Assembly: GCA_023410155.1 (NCBI GenBank)
Contig: JAEYQF010000016.1
Coordinates: forward strand, 1 to 18,850
Length of the DNA: 18,850 bases
Direction of reading: 5' to 3'
DNA from: Verrucomicrobiota bacterium
Lineage (GTDB): Bacteria > Verrucomicrobiota > Verrucomicrobiia > Opitutales > Opitutaceae
Shown: one piece after another, positions 15,925 to 18,850 of the stretch
How the letters are laid out: every line of letters starts with the position of its first letter
How positions within the stretch are numbered: position 1 is the stretch's first letter
Notes under the pieces: generated by a model
Database searches by the model: none
What the model saw: the letters and a program-made list of their open reading frames with translations, nothing else
Told to the model about the DNA's origin: nothing
Position numbers and translations under genes: made by a program

Positions 15925-18850
15925 TTCTCAACGCTACCCCGCTGGGCCGGACGCGCGCGAAATGGCTGCGTCTGGCGTGTGCCGTCCCGCTTCTTTTCGC
16001 CGCCGCGCGTGGGCTCGCTGCTGACGCGCCTGGGCTGGCGCAGCCGTTTGGCGGCTCCGGCTTCTTGGTGAATCTGCAGGAGCCCAAACCCATCTCCAGT
16101 TCGGTGAAGACGGTTGCAACCGGCGTCTCGCACGCAGCGTTCGTGAAGACCGACGGCAGCCTCTGGACGATGGGTTTCAACGAGCATGGCCGGCTGGGCG
16201 ATGGCACGACTGTGACGCGCACCAAACCGGTGAAGGTCGCGAGCGGCGTGGCCAGAGTTTCCGCTGGCATGGAGCACACGATGTTCGTGAAGACCGATGG
16301 AACTTTGTGGGGGATGGGCGCCAACCACGCGGGTCAGCTCGGCGATGGCACCACCACGTCCCGATCGACGCCCGTGCAGATCGCCACCGAGGTCGTCGAA
16401 GTGACCGCCGGGATGTCGCACACGTTGTTTATCAAATCCGACAAGACGCTCTGGGGCGTCGGCGGCAATCTGGTCGGTCAGCTCGGCGACGGCACGAAGG
16501 TCAACCGCCTCTCCCCGGTCAAGATCGCCGACGAAGTCGCTGCTGTCGCGACCGGACCGAACGCCAATTTCACCTATTTCGTGAAAACCGATGGCACGCT
16601 CTGGGCCACGGGCGAAAATTTTGTGGGCCAGCTCGGCGACGGCACTCGCGACAATCGCAGCACACCGATCCAGGTCGCCACTGATGTCGCCTCCGTCTCG
16701 AGCGGCATGCGCCATGGTTTGTTCGTCAAGAGCGACGGCACGCTGTGGGCGGTGGGTGGAAACGAGACGGGCCAGCTCGGCGACGGCACCTACGCGGTCC
16801 GCGCATCTCCCGTCCAGGTCGCCACGGGAGTCGCCCGTGCAGCCGCGGGAGCGCAGCAGAGCTTGTTCATCAAGACCGATGGCACGCTGTGGGGGATGGG
16901 CTCAGATGTGGATGGCTCCCTGGCTGAGCCCAATTTCAACGGCATCCGCAACAGCCCGGCCAAGATCACCACCAGCGTCGCTCAGGTCGCCACCAGCCAG
17001 TTCACGCTCTACGTCACCACCAAAGGCGTGATGTATGGTTCCGGCCTTAACTACTACGGCCAACTCGGCGACGCCCAGGAAGCTCCCAGCTTGGCAACAC
17101 TCGCTTCCGATGTCGTCCATGCCGGGGCTGCGGCGGAGCACACCAATCTTCTCGTGAAAAGCGACGGCACGCTGTGGCGCCAGAAAAGTGCCGTTGTCAC
17201 TCAGGTGCCCGGCATCAGCGGAGTCACCCACGCCTGGGTGGCGAGCAACGCCGGCATTCACCTTTTCCTCAAAGCCGATGGCACGCTCTGGCGGCTGGCA
17301 GCCAATGATACCGCCACGCAAGTCGCCTCCGATGTTGTCATGGCTGGCGCGGGCATCGGCTACTATGCATTCCTGAAGAGCGACGGCACGCTGTGGGGCC
17401 GCGGCAAGACGACCGGCAAGATCGAGTTCGGCGCCGGCAATGCTGATGTGAAAATTGCCGAGCAGGTCGCCTCCGTATCCGCTGCCGCGTATCACCTCCT
17501 CTACGTTCGCGACGACAATACGCTCTGGGGCATGGGCTCGACTGATGCCGGACTCCTCCCTGGCGCCACGGTGGCAAATGCCGTCGCTGCGCCCGTGCAA
17601 CTCGAGACAGGCGTGAAGGCCGCCATCGCCAACACCGGCCAGCAGCTCATCCAGAAAACGAGCAACGAACTCTGGACCCGTGGCGACGGTTGGCACGCAT
17701 CCACTGGTCCCGCTGCCATCGTCGACGCTTCCCCAGCTGCGTTTGCGAGCACGGGCGAGGGCACGCTCTACCTGAGTTCCTCGGGCGTTCTCCGCTACCG
17801 CGAAGGCGTGAGCGGCACGCTTGGCACCGCGCGTGAGATCGCCGGCGGAGTGATCTCCGTGGCCGGTTCCGCGCACGGCTGGGCGATTTATGTGCAGAAC
17901 CCAGGCTATGGCACGGCGCCTAAAATCACGAAGCAACCCGTGGCCGCCATTGTGACGCCGGGGAAAGCGCATACGATTACGGCGACCGTTTCCGGCACTC
18001 ATCCGATCTCTTATCAATGGTATAAAGACGGCCAGCCGCTCGCGTGGGCGCGGAACGCCACGCTCGTGTTGCCCCATGCCATCGGTGCGCAGTCGGGCAG
18101 CTACAAGCTCGAGGCCGTCAACTCCGCCGGAGCTGTCACCAGCTCCTCCGTGAAGATCACGGTCAACGCTGCGCCCACGATCAGCGCGATCGCCGACCAA
18201 TCCATCTCCGAGGATAAATCCACCGACGCCGTCCCCTTCACGATCGGCGACGCTGAGACCTCCACCAGCAAGCTAAAGGTCACGGCGAAGAGCTCCGACA
18301 CCAGCGTCGTCCCCGCGGCTGGCGTCGTGCTCGGCGGCTCCGGCTCGAAGCGCACCGTGAAGATCACGCCGGCCAAAAACAAACACGGCAGCGTCACCAT
18401 TACGCTCACCGTCAGCGACGGCGTGAGCACCGCGACGCGTTCATTCAAGGTCACGGTGAAGTCGGTCAACGACACGCCGACGATCTCGACGATCAAGACG
18501 CAGTCCGCGAGCGAAGACACGACCAAGAAGGTCTCCTTCACGATCGGCGATGCGGAGACCTCGACGACGAAGCTGAAGGTCACGGTCAAGAGCTCCAACA
18601 CCAAGCTCGTGCCATCGTCCGGACTGAAGCTCAGCGGCACGGGGTCCAAGCGCACGCTCTCGATCACACCGGCCAAGAATCAATCACGCACCGCCACGAA
18701 CACGGTGACGGTCAGCGATGGGAAGAAATCGAAAGTGCTCAGCTTCAAAGTCACCTTCGCCGCGGTCAACGACACGCCCACGATCTCCACGATCAAGACG
18801 CAGTCCGCGAGCGAAGACACGACCAAGAAGGTCTCCTTCACGATCGGCGA
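15921..18850 (+). CDS. Very large secreted RCC1-repeat protein with Ig-like domain and 100-residue tandem repeats, 3'-truncated by window edge
   Basis: The frame is open from 15921 through the last base (976 codons visible), so the C-terminus is unknown. Residues 1-35 look like a signal peptide (RTRAKWLRLACAVPLLFAAA, cleavage near LAA-DA). About 57-655 holds roughly 12-13 RCC1-like repeats of 37-52 residues with the pattern VKTDGTLWGMG...GQLGDGT...SPVQVA. The early ones are regular; those after about residue 350 are degenerate and often lack GQLGDGT. That is nearly enough for two seven-bladed propellers. About 667-750 is an Ig-like domain (YQWYKDGQPL, SGSYKLEAVNSAG). From 751 come cadherin-like tandem repeats of exactly 100 residues (ISEDKS, FTIGDAETS, ITPAKN, VSDG). 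Likely a surface or exported binding protein; the ligand is unknown. Its attachment mode must be encoded beyond the window. Confidence 0.88.
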   Translation, partial: MILNATPLGRTRAKWLRLACAVPLLFAAARGLAADAPGLAQPFGGSGFLVNLQEPKPISSSVKTVATGVSHAAFVKTDGSLWTMGFNEHGRLGDGTTVTRTKPVKVASGVARVSAGMEHTMFVKTDGTLWGMGANHAGQLGDGTTTSRSTPVQIATEVVEVTAGMSHTLFIKSDKTLWGVGGNLVGQLGDGTKVNRLSPVKIADEVAAVATGPNANFTYFVKTDGTLWATGENFVGQLGDGTRDNRSTPIQVATDVASVSSGMRHGLFVKSDGTLWAVGGNETGQLGDGTYAVRASPVQVATGVARAAAGAQQSLFIKTDGTLWGMGSDVDGSLAEPNFNGIRNSPAKITTSVAQVATSQFTLYVTTKGVMYGSGLNYYGQLGDAQEAPSLATLASDVVHAGAAAEHTNLLVKSDGTLWRQKSAVVTQVPGISGVTHAWVASNAGIHLFLKADGTLWRLAANDTATQVASDVVMAGAGIGYYAFLKSDGTLWGRGKTTGKIEFGAGNADVKIAEQVASVSAAAYHLLYVRDDNTLWGMGSTDAGLLPGATVANAVAAPVQLETGVKAAIANTGQQLIQKTSNELWTRGDGWHASTGPAAIVDASPAAFASTGEGTLYLSSSGVLRYREGVSGTLGTAREIAGGVISVAGSAHGWAIYVQNPGYGTAPKITKQPVAAIVTPGKAHTITATVSGTHPISYQWYKDGQPLAWARNATLVLPHAIGAQSGSYKLEAVNSAGAVTSSSVKITVNAAPTISAIADQSISEDKSTDAVPFTIGDAETSTSKLKVTAKSSDTSVVPAAGVVLGGSGSKRTVKITPAKNKHGSVTITLTVSDGVSTATRSFKVTVKSVNDTPTISTIKTQSASEDTTKKVSFTIGDAETSTTKLKVTVKSSNTKLVPSSGLKLSGTGSKRTLSITPAKNQSRTATNTVTVSDGKKSKVLSFKVTFAAVNDTPTISTIKTQSASEDTTKKVSFTIG
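18171..18850 (+). repeat. Tandem 300-base coding repeat (three copies, third cut off)
   Basis: Units begin at 18171, 18471 and 18771, an exact 300-base period. Bases 18463-18550 and 18763-18850 differ at only two positions (18479/18779 and 18488/18788) over 88 bases, while the first unit is clearly more diverged. This indicates a recent duplication or gene conversion within the array. Confidence 0.88.

Overview
The window is GC-rich bacterial DNA with long intact genes. It contains a periplasmic nitrite-ammonification operon, a solitary glycine decarboxylase gene, an endonuclease III gene and a very large secreted RCC1/Ig-like/tandem-repeat protein. No rRNA, tRNA, CRISPR array or insertion sequence was seen. 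The gene content and protein style fit Verrucomicrobiota, perhaps Opitutaceae-like, but no marker gene is present, so this is an inference. Shine-Dalgarno sequences are weak or absent before most starts.

Left part (1-6650). The 3' part of an NCS2/AzgA-like purine permease (+) is cut by the window edge. It converges on a minus-strand block that reads, in transcription order: CHASE4 sensor histidine kinase (6607-4955), then an intergenic region with a near-perfect FNR/CRP-type palindrome (4749-4762), then nrfH (4676-4200), nrfA (4147-2681) and a tandem-cupin protein (about 2602-1475). NrfH and NrfA together reduce nitrite to ammonium in the periplasm with electrons from the quinol pool. All five NrfA heme motifs are CxxCH, including the active-site heme that is CxxCK in the classical enzyme. 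The kinase has no response regulator beside it.

Central island (about 6780-12090). A 515-base gene-free stretch is rich in perfect hairpins. It holds a 100-base rod-like inverted repeat in which one 8-mer occurs four times in alternating orientation, and a hairpin that engulfs the start codon of the next gene. After it come three tightly overlapping plus-strand genes: a small adenine-methyltransferase-like protein with the SAM-binding motif but no catalytic NPPY; an Eco57I-type N6-adenine methyltransferase with NPPY but a degenerate SAM motif; and an 845-residue GIY-YIG nuclease/SF2 helicase fusion. This looks like a compact restriction-modification or anti-phage module. The C-terminal, presumed target-recognition half of the methyltransferase is visibly lower in GC than its flanks. 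This island is the best candidate for a little-described system.

Right part (12088-18850). Housekeeping resumes with gcvP (-) and, divergently, nth (+), whose four C-terminal cysteines have non-classical spacing. The last gene (15921 to beyond the window) is a secreted protein with a signal peptide, about 12-13 RCC1-like repeats, one Ig-like domain and 100-residue tandem repeats. Its repeats have an exact 300-base period, and the second and third copies are almost identical at DNA level where they can be compared.
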